A DNA stretch of 64,000 nt from positions 15,828,449 through 15,892,448 of the forward strand of contig NC_092329.1 of assembly GCF_036785885.1 (NCBI RefSeq). Reading direction: 5' to 3'. Positions 8,744-20,681 of this stretch are shown here, piece by piece (the stretch's first letter is position 1; every line of letters starts with the position of its first letter). Position numbers and translations under genes: made by a program. The stretch is from Coffea arabica (taxonomy: Eukaryota > Streptophyta > Magnoliopsida > Gentianales > Rubiaceae). The notes beneath the pieces are model-generated. The model was given only the letters and a program-made list of their open reading frames with translations. It ran no database searches and was not told the DNA's origin.

Positions 8744-11700
8744 TGTAGACACCAAAATTTTAATTTTTATTTAATTCAATTTTAGCTTTATTTTTTATTA
8801 TTTATGCTTGTTTTTTATTTTATTTTGACTAAGTTTGCAAAATGATAGTGTTTATTTATTTTAGTAAATTAAGGTTCATCATTGTTCTTTTTAAAGCATT
8901 TTTGCATTAAATTTCGAAAAAAGAAAATTCTTACAAAAATTTCAATCTTTTTTATCTTTTCAATTTTTTCAAAATAAAATAAAATGAATTTTTTGCAAGG
9001 TAAAATAAAAAAAAGGGAAATGTACATTTTTATTTATCCTAAATTTGTTTTGGAAAACAAAAAATTTAAAAAGGAAAATATGTGGAACACATGCATAATA
9101 GATAGGTGGAGGTCATGCAAATTATCTAAGTAGGATAAGTAAGGGTTAGACAAGTGTCCTTATTTTTTGTTGACACCACAACACTTGTTAGATTAGGTGG
9201 TAGGACACTTGTTGATTTGGGAATTTTTGGAGAAAAATCTGAAAATTAGAAACAAAAAAAACGCCATGGGCTGAGAAAGAAAGGGAGGAAGTAGGAAAAA
9301 AGAAGAAAAAAACAATAGCAAAAAGGGAAAATCTGGGCAAAGGAAGCTGCGGAAAAAGGAACCAAAGCAAGAAAACAAGGGAGGAAAGAGAAAATTTGAG
9401 AAAGGAAAAAGGGGAGATTGAGGAACGTGATAGAAAGAGGAGAAAAATATGGAAACAAAAGAGAGGAAACAAGGGGAAGAGAACAATGGAGAGATCGAAA
9501 GGAGAGAAAAATAGCAAAGAAAAGAGGGAAAAACAAGAAAAAAGAAGTGTATAAATTTTCTGCAAAAAGGGTGAAACAGGGTTGGAGATACAGGGGCACT
9601 CCCGGCCATTTTTCAAACTTATAAGTGCTTCTTTTGAGAAGATTTCTTTTCTTGGATAATCTACAGTGTTTGGGAAAGAAGTTTTGTATTGATCCTTTTC
9701 GGAAAAAGCGGCTGGAATATCGTCAAATTCGGGCTCGAACTAGTTGTCCACGCCAACCTTGAAGAAGATTTTGCAGCTTTGATTGCATACCTTGGTCTTC
9801 TCTCTTGGGTTTCCGCACTTAGCTTTGCCTTTTTAAGGAGTAAAGGTGATCCTTTTCCATCTCTTTCTGACCATATATCATCGTTTTTTGGTTCCAAGCA
9901 TGGTTAAAATTTTGTTATTGCATTTTTATTCTCCTTTGTTTTTGCTGTTCACTTCCCCTTATAATAGCCCGATGGTTTGGGTTTTGTTGCATAATTTGCT
10001 GTTTAATCTTGTCTTGAGAAAATGAAATTTGATGGTCAATGTTTGGTTGAAAAAGTTTTGCTCCAAGCTGCATATTTGGATTTGATATGCTACAGGTTTG
10101 ATAGAGTCTAGGAAATTGCAGAAGAAATGGTTGCTGAAGAAAAATGCTTCGTAGGCTGCATGAAATAATTTCATAAAATTGCACTTCAGCCCCTCAAGTT
10201 CCCCATAATGCTACTTCGGCTCAAAAATTGGAAAAATCAATCAAATTTTGTCCTTTTAAAATGTTAATTTTCTTGGTATGTTTTAATGTGATTTTTGGAT
10301 AGATTATTGGTGAATTTTAGGATGAAATTTGAAGGTTTAATAACTTTTGCTAGATTTATAGTTTTTATTTGGTTTTTTAGTAAAACAATTAAATATTTGG
10401 GTAATATTTTTGTTTTGGGGTTTGATGAGAGGATTTTGATTTATTTTGTGAACTTTAGCATATAGTAGGCTTCATCTTAAATCCTTAACTTTATTTTATT
10501 TTAATTGAGACCCTTAATATTTGTAATAATAATGATTTGACCCCTCAAACTTCTTTAATTCTTTCAATTGGGTCCTTGTTTGTTTTAATTTGTTGAATAT
10601 GGGTTGTTTACTTTTATTTGAATGCTTTGATTGATTCAATTTCATGTTTATTTCCATTTCATGTGATTATTTGTTAATTAAAGTGATGCCTTGACCTTTT
10701 TCTTTGTTTTGGAGGGTAAATAAGAAAAATTTCATTTCATTGGGTCACCAATTCAAGGGAGGTACACTCTATTCCTTTATTTTGATTTTACTTGATTCTA
10801 CGTACTCCTATGTGACTTTATGTGTGTAATTGCATGCCTTTTTTAATGTTTTTTATTTCATCTATTTATTTATTCATTTCATTTGTTTTAATTTTGTATA
10901 TTTATTTTAATTTAATTTTTAGTTATTTGAGAGGCATTTAAATGCCAAATTGTAATAATTAGGTTATTATTTCATTTCATTTCATTCTTTTCCCTTTTAG
11001 ATTGTAGTTAGAGCCCCTAAATGTAATAATTAGGTCTTTATTCGTTTTATTTGCTTTGTGTGTTTTGCATGTTTATGTGTTTATGTGTTATTCATTTTTT
11101 TAGGGCCTTGCATCTAGAATCATGCTTATGTGCTATGTGTCTTATGTCATATTATGTGTTTATTTACTTTCATTATGTTTTATATGATTTATGTGATTAT
11201 AACAAAATGTATGACGTCACCACACTAGTCCAACCTAGTTGTGGCCCTTTGTTCTGATTTATCACTAGTCTAATGTTAGTGAAAACTTATAGATATGGAT
11301 TAGTCCAACGCTAGACCCTTAGGGACCGTCCACGCGTTAGACTATGTTTGTGTGACAAATCACTACATTTCATGCATATTTTCTACTTTTTAGGACCTTT
11401 ATCATTTTTGCATGATATTTCCCCCTATATATATATATCCCTTATCCCTATGTGTGAAACATGGCATTAGACTTGTATTTCATTTAAGAAAATTAGAAAT
11501 AAGTTAGATCATTTGTTTGATTAGATTAGGAAATAGCCCTTTAAATATGGGATAAGGACGAGTATGGCCCCTTAATCCTTAGCACGCTCGTATCTCCTCT
11601 ATAAAAAGGAAAATCTAGTCACGAATCTTAGTTCCCCACACCCATTATGATGCATTCCTTTAGATCATGTATATGTGTATATTATTATTTTCTTTTCTTT

Positions 11701-12325
11701 TCTTAGAGTCTCATATTTTTGTATATTCGTGACCTCTTCAAAGAGTCACTCTTGGGCATCACAATTAATGTAATTTGTATCAATTAAACTTTGAAGCGAT
11801 ATATTGACCCTCGATATTCTCCTAGGTTTAAGTTTTGTATCCATATAGTAACATCCAAATGTGATAAATTTTTAGGTTAAAATAAGAAAATTTTTGACTA
11901 AATCACGCAACTAGCCTTGGCTAAATTGAAAGAGTGTTTTGGATTTTATCCTTGTCTTCCCTTTCTTCAACCGTGACTCTCAACCCTTTTTCTCTTGATT
12001 TTCGCAGATTTGGAGTCGTTTGAAAAGAGTTATCTCTATTTTTTATTTAAAATTCATTTTAGATGACTTGGTATACTTTAAATCAATACCAAGTGGTGAC
12101 TCCTATTTTTCTTTAAAAAATCCTTTTTAAACTATTATTTTTGGGTCAACATCGTCACACTGTTTAAGTCCCATTTAGGCCCATTTTCTTTATTTATTTT
12201 CCTACAAAAACCAAAAACTCATTTTTATTCAAAATTAATCAAAAATTCATTTTTACTCAAAAATAGATCAAAATTCATTTTTTATAAAACTAGTTATTTT
12301 ATTTTTCAAAAAAAGGGGCGCGACA
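8744..12325 (+). mobile_element. Long terminal repeat (3.6 kb) of Tat-like element
   Basis: It starts TGTAGACACC directly after the polypurine tract and I place its end at the CGACA of GGGGCGCGACA. Near the 3' end are phrases typical of this LTR class (GGTGACTCC followed by A/T runs). Inside are a GA-rich segment (about 9240-9560), a TATA box at 11600 and pyrimidine-rich leader sequence. No primer-binding site follows, which fits a 3' or solo LTR. The exact 3' end needs a second copy to confirm. Open runs inside (9188-9907, 10000, 11051) are low-complexity or unsupported. Confidence 0.6.
11600..11609 (+). promoter_or_regulatory. Candidate TATA box of the Tat-like LTR
   Basis: CTCTATAAAAAGGAAA is a textbook plant TATA box. 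It is the best candidate in the LTR, with transcription expected to start about 30 bp downstream near 11630. Prediction from sequence only. Confidence 0.45.
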
Positions 12326-12802
12326 CTAAGGGCAAGATGACAATTGTAGTTGCAATGATCATTGAGGAACTCGTTATTTAAAGGAACCCTTGGTACACAA
12401 CCAACTCCAAAATTTGGAATGTTTCCTTCAAGATGAGCTCGAATTAACTCTCCATTGGTATGGACATATTTGAGTTGACATTGTTCTATGAATTGATACC
12501 AAAGGGATTTAAGTCTTAGAAGACAAACTCCATGAAAACTTGCAAAGTGCACAATTGACTTTGGAATGGAACATGCCAAGATCAACTCTACTTGACTTTG
12601 CTTGATCTGTATAAAAGAAAAAAACACTAAACAAAGTAAAGGTAAGTTCGTCAGGGAAACAATAAACCCTTACATTTTTGCTCAAAATAAGTGCATTTTC
12701 TCCCTTTTCTTCCTTCTCAACTAGCTCATGACAACCTTGTGTAGATGGAACTTCAAGGTTTTCAAGTTCAAGTTCATTGCGGTGCTTGTTTGCTGTTTTC
12801 AT
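12326..12802 (-). pseudogene. Unidentified spliced gene fragment cut by the LTR
   Basis: Two minus-strand open runs join cleanly if a 67-bp intron (12607-12673) is removed. The donor is AAAAAT|GTAAGG, the acceptor TATACAG|ATC, and the phase is kept. Exon 1 (12802-12674, 43 codons) begins MKTANKHRNE. Exon 2 (12606 downward) contains KSLWYQFIEQCQLKYVHT and LEGNIPNFGVGCVPR, then runs into the end of the Tat-like LTR at 12325, which removes the 3' part. I do not recognise the family. It could be a host gene or an uncommon retroelement ORF. Its 5' end lies within about 40 bp of the Athila-type LTR start, so both ends may be rearranged. Confidence 0.35.
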
Positions 12803-12824
12803 GCTTGGGGATAAGCATGGTTTA

Positions 12825-14070
12825 GGTGTAGGGGAAATTGATAGGCTGTCATTTATCGTTTATTCTATTATTAATTTCCCTTATTACCTGATCCGATGTT
12901 GATTAATTGTTAAATTTTATTCACTTTTCGTAATTTACATTTATTTCAGGGAGTAGAACGAAAATATTATAATGAGTACCAATTTGATAGGCATCAGGAA
13001 AGGAGTCCAAGTAGCGGCGCTTATCCCAGGGGTATTCTTGGAAAAAAGGGAAACTTTCTCCCCTTTTGGTAATTGCTGAAGAGGGAAGAGACGAAAAAAG
13101 GCTAGACACTCTTTTTCTTCCTAAGCAGCAGCCGAAACCGGGGGGGGGGAGTCATTAGAGAGGAAATAGACTTAGATAGGAATTAGATAGGAGATGACAG
13201 ACAATACTTTCAGTTGCTTTTGTTGACTTTTTCTTGATTGGTTTTTTGCTTAGCTTCAATTCTCGTATGTCAGAGGCAATTAGGATGAATTGAATCATTC
13301 CCTGTAGCTTTTCTTTTGACTTTTCCCTTGGGTCTTTGGTGGATTCCTCCTAGGCATGTCAGGAGCAATCGGAGGACTTAGTCACATTCTGTATTCTGCG
13401 TTTTCTTTCATCAATTGAACGGAGTGAGCTTTTCTTAATCGAAGGACAATGGCCGCGACCTTCTCTCCAATTGCGTGTGGGTTTTTCGTATCAAAGATGA
13501 ACTAATTCCTTTACTATAGTTAAGAAACAACAGAGGTTTTGGATCGCCTAAAAATTGTGAGATCGAATTAATTTTACCTATTCCTTTTATTTATTGGTAT
13601 TCGCATATTCCCTGGTCACAGTGCTTATGATTGTTTAATTAATTGATTGTTTTGGATCCGGATAATTAGTTAATTTGATAATCTATTGTCAATTGGGGCG
13701 TTAAATCCATAATTATTTAATTGTCTCAAAATAGTGACAACTGGCATGATTGGATTTGTGTCAGGGGGATACGCGGACTAATTTGAAATAACCCTGGTAG
13801 TGCGTTATTTGGTTAGAATAGGGCTCCTCTAATACGTAAGGCAATTGGGAAATTAAATCTTATGGGCGTACGTAGAATTATTTCCTAATTAGAGCAGTGA
13901 TTAACGGGCGTACCTTAATCACCGACACAATAAGGAGGGGCTGACTGCTATCGCTTGTTTGGCAGTTATAACCTATTTATTGATAAATAATGGGAATTGC
14001 CTTTGTTTCGATGATCAATTAAGTGAACCATTGCTAAAGTTATTTCTTAGTTAGAACCTTAGTTATCCTT
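12825..14070 (+). mobile_element. Partial Athila-type LTR (fragment C)
   Basis: A polypurine tract (GGTGTAGGGGAAAT) is followed at 12839 by TGATAGG, and the sequence then follows the LTR of elements A and B (compare 32524 onward) until about 14070, where similarity stops. The last third of the LTR, including the expected CAACCTGTCA end, is absent. It carries no 828-bp duplication. It is a third, older and truncated copy of the same LTR family. Confidence 0.8.
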
Positions 14071-16111
14071 GCTTTGTTTGTCAAACCTGTCATTCTATAA
14101 TTCTTTAGGGGCCTATTATTGCTTGTAAATGATAGGTTGTCCTGACTACTTGATGTGTATTGTGTATAAATTTGTATTTAATTGTCTGTGAAGATGGCAA
14201 CTTATGTGCCGTAACCTAATTTTGTTTAGTGGTTTTGTTATTCTGTTTTATTTACTTTAAAATCTCACATGAAAAATGCTTCTTTACTAAAGTGAACAAT
14301 TCTGATTCGTACACAACTTTTAGGATATTTCTGAATTTTTGAGTCCTGCATCTGTTAGTAGCTTATATTTCCAAAATGCAAAACTTTTATGTGTTTTTGT
14401 TTGTGGATTTAGGTACTTCTTCAAACACTGCATTTGGTTGGTAAACCTCTCTTCTGCACTCCTTCGAGAAGTGATAGCTGGTGTTAACAGGTATGCTTTG
14501 TTATTCAATCGTTCTTTTTCTTGTGTTTCACTTTGACATCTCAGTGGCTTTTTTTTCTTAAATTAAAAGTGGATTAAAATCTTGGAGGTTTCGCCATACC
14601 CAAGGGACGGAGAGTATTATTTTGGATTATAAGTGTTTACTTAGGCCTCAAGAACCCCAAGATTTTAAGTCTTCGAGGCTAGAAATCTTTGTATTCACTT
14701 GAGAGGTTGGATGCCTCCCTTCCACTTCATTCGTGACTTCTTGTACTAAGGCATGAATTTGGGTCTCATATCTATTTGTCCAGCTTATATTTCCAGAATG
14801 GAACAACTTTTATGTGGTTTTGTTTGTGCGTTTTAGGTCCTTCAAACGCTACATTTTACTAAGGCATGTACAATTGTTTTCTTCTTTTTACTTTGTTTAG
14901 TCCAAAGCCTCTGTCTCGCCGAGCTCTTCCCTAAGACGCGCTTCCATAATGCTTTTCTTATTTGCTTTAGCTGGATGACTGGAGATGACAGTTGATAGTG
15001 GTGGCTTGCCTTTCACTTTTATCCTAAATTGACCAAAGACACGTCTCACCAGGAGGGAATCTGCTTGGATTATTCTCACCAGTTTTAATGCTACTTAAGT
15101 TTGTTTTATGTTTAGCCTTTTTCTCCTTAATTAGGTATGTTTAGTCTTTTGATGTATTGTTGTTTACTTTATGTTTCTTTTACCATGAGATCCTTGTAAT
15201 TTTGTAGTCTCTAAATTTTTATGAAAATTTTCATTTATTGCACATTATTTAATATTTGATTTGAAATTCATTTGTTAGCTTGCTTATATGCAGTTTCAAT
15301 GTATTGATGTATTCAAATTTTGGTTCATAGCTTGTTTTCTTCAACATGTATATAAAAGGGGGAATGCAATGCCTCAAGAGGGTGCTTGTGTTGCTGACGC
15401 CGCAACATGTGATTGGTTGGAGAGTGTTCGTCTAAGCCTTTCTTAGGTTCCCATTTCATTTACTTTTTCATTCTTTTTAAACACAGATGTGATTGATTGA
15501 AGAAGGTCACTTGCTCTCCCATTTCTTTTCCTTGTTCATCGCCATTCTACTCTCTCTCTAAGCCCATCTCTCTGTTTTCTTCTTCATTTTCCTAAATGCC
15601 CCCAAAGCCCTTCTATCTCTTTTCTTCTCCATAACCGGCAACATCAGGACCAAAACAGATGGTATTTTTTTTTTCCTTTCCCTCCCTGAACTTCTCTAGC
15701 CTTTTGTGTTTCTTTTTAGCTTTAGTTGTCTAATCTAATCTAATCTAATTGGTATATATTTTTGATATTGCAGGTGAAAATTTTCGAATCTTTTCCAGCA
15801 TTCTTGTGAGACTCTGAGATTTTTTCCTTTTTTTTTTAATTGGGTTCTAAAACACGTGGTTAGCTTTGCTCTTTTTTTCCCCTTTCTTTTGCCTTGTATT
15901 CTTCCTTTTCTTGACATATTTGTATCTTGATTTTGCTGTTGGCCAAAAAGCATTAAAAAGTATTTAATAAATTTGAGAAAGTTTCTTGGAACTTTTCCCG
16001 ATCTAATGCCTTTATAAGAAATTGTATCTTGATTTTGCTCTTGCCCAAAAAACATTAAAAAGGATTTACTAACAAATTTTATAAAGTTTTTTTGACCCAC
16101 GTAGTAGTTCC

Positions 16112-16306
16112 AGAAACCCTATCTCGACATCATCTCCTTCAAATCCCAAAGGGTTGCCGTCTCTTCTCTCGCCGATCCCTTCTCGCTCTCCAAAACAAGG
16201 ATTATGGTTGGAAGAATTAAATCCAAAAACAAGGAAATCTGATTTTCTGTCCATGCTTTCTTGGGAAACCGAGGATGTCAAGAGAAGATCATTATCAAGA
16301 AAAATT
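16112..16306 (+). other. Exon-like fragment with splice donor
   Basis: A frame with coding-like composition (PSLLSPIPSRSPKQGLW, then EELNPKTRKSDFLSML) ends exactly at a good donor, AAAATT|GTATGT, 153 bp after an ATG at 16154. It is preceded by pyrimidine-rich, 5'-UTR-like sequence (15540-15660). I do not recognise the protein. A first coding exon captured by a Helitron would explain it. A chance open frame cannot be excluded. Confidence 0.3.
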
Positions 16307-17500
16307 GTATGTGATTTTGCTTCTTTCAGTTTCATTCTTCCAGATCTCAGTTTTTTCACTATTTTTTTACACGCATTTTTAATAGTTCTCCTGTTACTTA
16401 TTTGTCCTTTTTTCCCTGGTCTTCTACAGCACCTGTACAAACTTATGTGATTTTCTATTATGTATGGGAAAATTGCTTGGTGTATTTTTTGGTTGTTTTG
16501 GATTCATGGGTTGTTCAAAGCACAATGTCTTTGGCTAAAAACTTGGTAATTATTTCTGTGTAACATTTTATAACCTTCTTTTTTTCTATTTGTTTCCATT
16601 TTGCATATGAACAATTTATTTTTGCTCATATTTATTGTTGTTCACTTTTGGGTTGAATTTTATAGGGGTAATGCTTTGTTTTGGTATCAGTCAGTCTAAG
16701 CCCAAGCTTTGGGCTTTTAGCATAGTTCAGCTTTGGACAGGTAAGCTGTTACACTTTATTTAGCAAAATATCTTAGTCAAATAGATGTGCTTGTATACTA
16801 ATAATTAGTAGATACCTCTGTTGATTAAGAGAAAATGATTAAGTTTCTGTTGATTATCTTTTCTGCTATTTAACTTGCAAACGGTTTCTTTGTGTCCTTA
16901 TTTAGCATTAAATTAGATGGACACCGGGCTCTTCATGATGGAATTAGGTATTAAATTTATCGACATATAATAGAGCAAATAATGGCCTTCTACTACTTTT
17001 AAAGTGCTGATTGTAACCTTTTTTATTTCACCTTTTGTTTTAATATAACTATCTCTATGAATGGAAATTTTTTTTACAACGGTGTCTGTATTGTGTATAT
17101 AATAATGTAATGGAAAATTGTGTATTTGTAGTTATTGCATGTTTTATATTGTAATTGAAGATTGTTCATTTATTATTTGGCTACACTGGTGCAGTATGCC
17201 CCAACCTATGAATTGTACAAAAACCTTTGCCCCATACTTTTGCCTTCAGGGATAATTATATGGAAAAAGCTTGTCTGGCATATAGGTGCATAGATAGACA
17301 CAGATGTTGATGTTCCTGTAAGTGAAAAAAAGTTAGCTTAAAATGGGAGGGCTAATGATAAAAGAAAAAAAAACTATGATATACTTTTGGAAAATATGGT
17401 AATTGCTGCTAATATTTAACCGTATAAAGTGGATTTTTGCAGTACCACTCAAGAATGCTTCTGCCATCTGATTAACAAAACTACGTGTTTAGTTATGTAG

Positions 17501-17551
17501 GAAGCAGAATCGGCCATCCTTGAAGCATTATCAAGATCAAAGCCTGGAAGC
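17501..17551 (+). other. Exon-like 51-bp fragment flanked by splice sites
   Basis: The 17 codons EAESAILEALSRSKPGS lie between an AG acceptor (TTATGTAG) and a GT donor (GTATGA) and keep the frame. The sequence looks like a real internal plant exon, but I cannot name the parent gene or link it with certainty to the exon-like piece at 16112-16306. Confidence 0.25.
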
Positions 17552-17730
17552 GTATGACCCTGGATACTAGATTTTGCACTAACAGTAGCTATGTGATCTC
17601 TGTATTACCTACTATAAATGTATATTAGCTCTTGATGCTTTATATCTCACGTGGATGGTGTTATCATGATATTTTTGTTTGGTTTGAAATCTTGTACAAC
17701 TTGGTCAGTTATTTTGTACCAAGAGTTTCC

Positions 17731-18400
17731 ATTCCTTTTGCTACTGATGTATTCAGAGGATAGAATTGTGGCCTATATTAATAATCCTCCTCCTTTTTTG
17801 GTCAAATGCAATTTATCCCACTAAAGGTGATATGTAAGCAGAGTTTCTTTTCATCGGATTTCTTGAAGTTACAGGCTAATGAAAACCTTTTTGGTTATTG
17901 TACTACACAGTAATGTGTTTTTTGGTCCTTGGGTTAGTTTGAAGTGTAAGATTCTAATAACAAGGAAAAGCCTTGATGCAACACTACACTCTGCATTTTT
18001 TTTTTCTTCCGGAACAGGTTTGATATGTAATGAGAACCTCTGAACTGCGGTCTACTGGTCTTAAGTTTCATAAATGTACATTATCTCATGCACTCATCTT
18101 TCCTTTTATGGGATTCTAGCTGTTGACGTCCATCCAATGATCAAGAGTAGAATTGCATCAAGGCTTGTGTAACTTCCTTTTTCCTTTTTTTGTGTGTTAA
18201 GTAGTTGACCATCCCCTATGCTATTGATGTATTGACAGGATGCACCCTGCATTAGTAATCCTCCTTCGTTTTTGGTCAAATGCAGTTTATCTCACTAAGG
18301 TTGATATGTAATTCCGAAAACAGATGATTGGTTGTATCAGATTCTAATAACAAGGCCAAGCCTTGATGCAATACTACATTGGGCTGTTTTTTTTTTTTTT
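17731..18400. repeat. Direct repeat, two diverged copies 480 bp apart
   Basis: The segment from 17731 (CTACTGATGTATTC, AATCCTCC..TTTTTGGTCAAATGCA, GATTCTAATAACAAGG, AGCCTTGATGCAA) reappears from 18211 in the same order, with a shorter spacing inside copy 2. This looks like an old tandem duplication, close to the Helitron 3' end. Confidence 0.6.
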
Positions 18401-18599
18401 TTCATTTTGAGCTACAAAGTCACAAGTTTTTGTGTACATAAAAAATGTAAGGCAGCATTATACGGTGATATATTATTTTGTTTGCTTTACATATTTACAA
18501 TGCCCGTATAATTACACCTTTCCAGTACAACTGATTTTTCGCTCATATTCCTATATAATATAGCTCCATTTTGTGCTGCTAATTTTCATTCTCCCCTAT

Positions 18600-18662
18600 A
18601 TTACTAGCTAAACGTTAACTGGGCATGTATACCACTGCGCGTAGCGCGGTGTTACCACCTAG
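18600..18662 (+). mobile_element. Helitron 3' terminus
   Basis: ACTGCGC-GTA-GCGCGGT forms a 7-bp hairpin (one T-G pair) about 8 bp before CTAG, which is followed by T. This is the diagnostic end of a plant Helitron (hairpin, CTRR, insertion between A and T). Insertion leaves no target duplication. The end sits 7 bp from the stop codon of DC1 gene 1, so the Helitron now supplies that gene's 3' UTR region. The 5' end is not identified. Confidence 0.7.
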
Positions 18663-18669
18663 TCACTCA

Positions 18670-20681
18670 TTAATGGTTACAACACGGCAGCAATTCCCTT
18701 CGGCGGGCACAATTTGGGCAGAGATAAAATCTGCACGAATCGCATTCGAAAGCCTCTTCCCAATCCAACCTCTTGTTGTTGCAGCTCCCACAAAAGGATT
18801 TGTATTTTGCTTCGGGAACATGAGTGAGAGGATGAGAATGATTATTCACATTCACGGAGTGTCCATATTTCACACGTCTGAACAAATTAACTTGAGGAAC
18901 GCACGATGGATGCAATGAGTAGTTGCAATCATGGCAGTGATACATCCAACAATTTGGGTTGATTTCTCTTTCACAGAGCACACAGTAGAATTTCTCAGGA
19001 TGCTCGAAATACGGAGGATATATCAGGTGAAGTAGGTGCTTGTCCCATCTCTGCGTGGTTGTAGGAGGCAGCAGAGCACAGTAATAACACACATAGAAAT
19101 GGCAATCCTCACAAGCAAACCCAAAACCACCTCTATATATATAGTCGCATGTAGTGCAACATACGCGATCTGAACATTGAAGTTGAGCCAAGAGGTGCTT
19201 CTTGTGACCATCGTGTTTGACACTACTCGTGATCATGCTAGCACTCGCACACTTGATACAAATGCTTAGTCCACAAGGTTTGCAATTATAATAGTTAGCA
19301 TTGGTCTCCCGGCCACATGCCCCGCATATGAAACGACCAACTGCACTCTGAATATATGTCAATGGGAATGGGTGCTGGGGATGCTTTGGAATGTGCAATT
19401 CAGGGGGGAGGTTAGAACAAGTTAAATGGACAAAGTAACCGCACTCGACCCAAGCATAGTAGTGAAGATTATCAGATGAGCAAATAGGTTCAATGCACTT
19501 GTCACATACTAACAATGCTTTTGCTTCTTCCTGATCATCACTAGTAGTACTATTTATCTCATCTAAGTTTTGTACTTTCTCTGAAAGAACAAGCGGATGC
19601 TTCCAGTGGGAATCCATATATATATTTTCTCGAATATTCGATTCGCCTGAGTCATTACTGCTACTGATCTCATCTTCCTTGAGAAGAAAACGGGCGATCA
19701 ATTCTTGAGCCGCATTATTGGATGGTAGTTTCACCACATTTTGATCTTGTTCTCCTCTAACAACCCACAAGACAAGAAATTCAGAGGATAGAATGGCAAA
19801 AATATTTCATCATGATTATGGTAAATGGGCAAAAAACTAAATTTTTGGAGGCGGAAAAAAAAAGCTAAAGGATCAACCATTGCGTTAACAATAGCAAGCA
19901 AAACAAAGAAAAACTCTTACGAGATATTATATTCAATATCTTCACTTAGCTTCCCTTCGTCCTCTTGAGAGATCACAACGCATGTGATATGGACGAAGTA
20001 TCTGCAAGGACCGCAATAATAGACCCAACGACTCAGATGTACCTTTTTCCAACAAACAGAGCATTGTTGTCGAAAACTGCAGTGCTCAGACGGAAGAGAG
20101 TAAGCCAATAAGAGTGAGTGATTATGATCCTTGTGCTTCACCGTTCTTGGTAGCAGTGCGCATTTTCTGTGGATCCAAAATGGACAAATAGTGCACAGAT
20201 AAGATGAATCTTCTTCAACCTTATCGCAAGCATTACACAAGAAAGTAGCAGGTTTTTTCAGTTGTCGAAGAGGGTGGTCATGACAATTGAGCTTAATTTC
20301 CCGCTGATCCAAAATAGCACACGACACATCGAGATCAAATTCGCACAAGGAACAGTGGTAGGTGAAAACCTTCCAATCATATTGGCCACACGCACTACAG
20401 ATACAACCACCCCAGGAATAAGGTGACTTCCCATGGAGGACTAAGTCATGCTGGGAATGCATCGGATGCCTAATTTGTCGAGGAAGCTCCGCACATCTTT
20501 TGTGGAGAAAGAAATCACAGCGGAAGCAGCAGTATGCCGCAGGATCCAAGATTTGCTCCTGACACCCATAACAGACTGCTGACTTTTGATCAGTACTACC
20601 GTCATCGTTTTCCTTCTGCAATTCACACAGGATGAGAGGGTGTTCCTCATGACTGAAATGCTCAAGTTGTTTTTCTTCCAT
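18670..20681 (-). CDS. DC1 (C1-like) zinc-finger protein, gene 1 (two exons, 615 aa)
   Basis: Member of the plant cysteine/histidine-rich C1 (DC1) family, whose roles are poorly known; some members respond to stress or hormones. Exon 1 is 20681-19921 and exon 2 is 19756-18670. The 164-bp intron has donor ATCTC|GTAAGAG and acceptor GTTAG|AGGAG and joins in frame. The protein begins MEEKQLEHFSHEEHPL. I count about nine DC1 units: four in exon 1 and five in exon 2, each with an HxxHPL lead, CxxC pairs and a final LHxxC-type pair. The last carries CDSCRFYLCPNCA. Compared with gene 2, one unit reads YYAWVEC instead of YYACAEC and so lacks a zinc-ligand cysteine. The last ten or so residues (after CPNCA) also differ. 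Start is the first ATG and is shared with gene 2. Expected intracellular: no signal peptide or membrane segment. Confidence 0.85.

Larger units (their letters stand above)
4690..12325 (+). mobile_element. Decayed Tat/Ogre-like Ty3/gypsy element (internal remnant plus 3' LTR)
   Basis: In order the region shows a degraded piece of pol, AT-rich non-coding sequence, a tandem-repeat array, a polypurine tract and a 3.6-kb LTR starting TGTAGACACC. Long LTRs of this type and tandem repeats between integrase and the 3' LTR are known traits of Tat-lineage elements. No RT or integrase core could be read, so most of the coding part is deleted or too decayed. The 5' LTR is not in the window and the 5' boundary given is approximate. 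Confidence 0.6.
14071..18599 (+). other. Mostly non-coding region, presumed Helitron interior
   Basis: Low-complexity AT-rich and pyrimidine-rich sequence upstream of the Helitron 3' terminus at 18662. The Helitron 5' end (expected to start with TC) could not be located, so how much belongs to the Helitron is unknown. Exon-like pieces are listed separately. A 60-bp segment (TTATATTTCCAAAATG..., 14364) recurs at about 14785. Nothing else gene-like is convincing. Confidence 0.35.

Noticed and set aside
9188..9907. Several overlapping minus-strand frames rich in F, L, S and P, and plus-strand K/R/E-rich frames
   Set aside because: They are shadows of a GA-rich tract inside the LTR and have low-complexity composition in all frames.
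15735..16440. Minus-strand frames of 121 and 123 codons
   Set aside because: They lie opposite the exon-like plus-strand sequence and pyrimidine tracts, with no motif and no splice logic.
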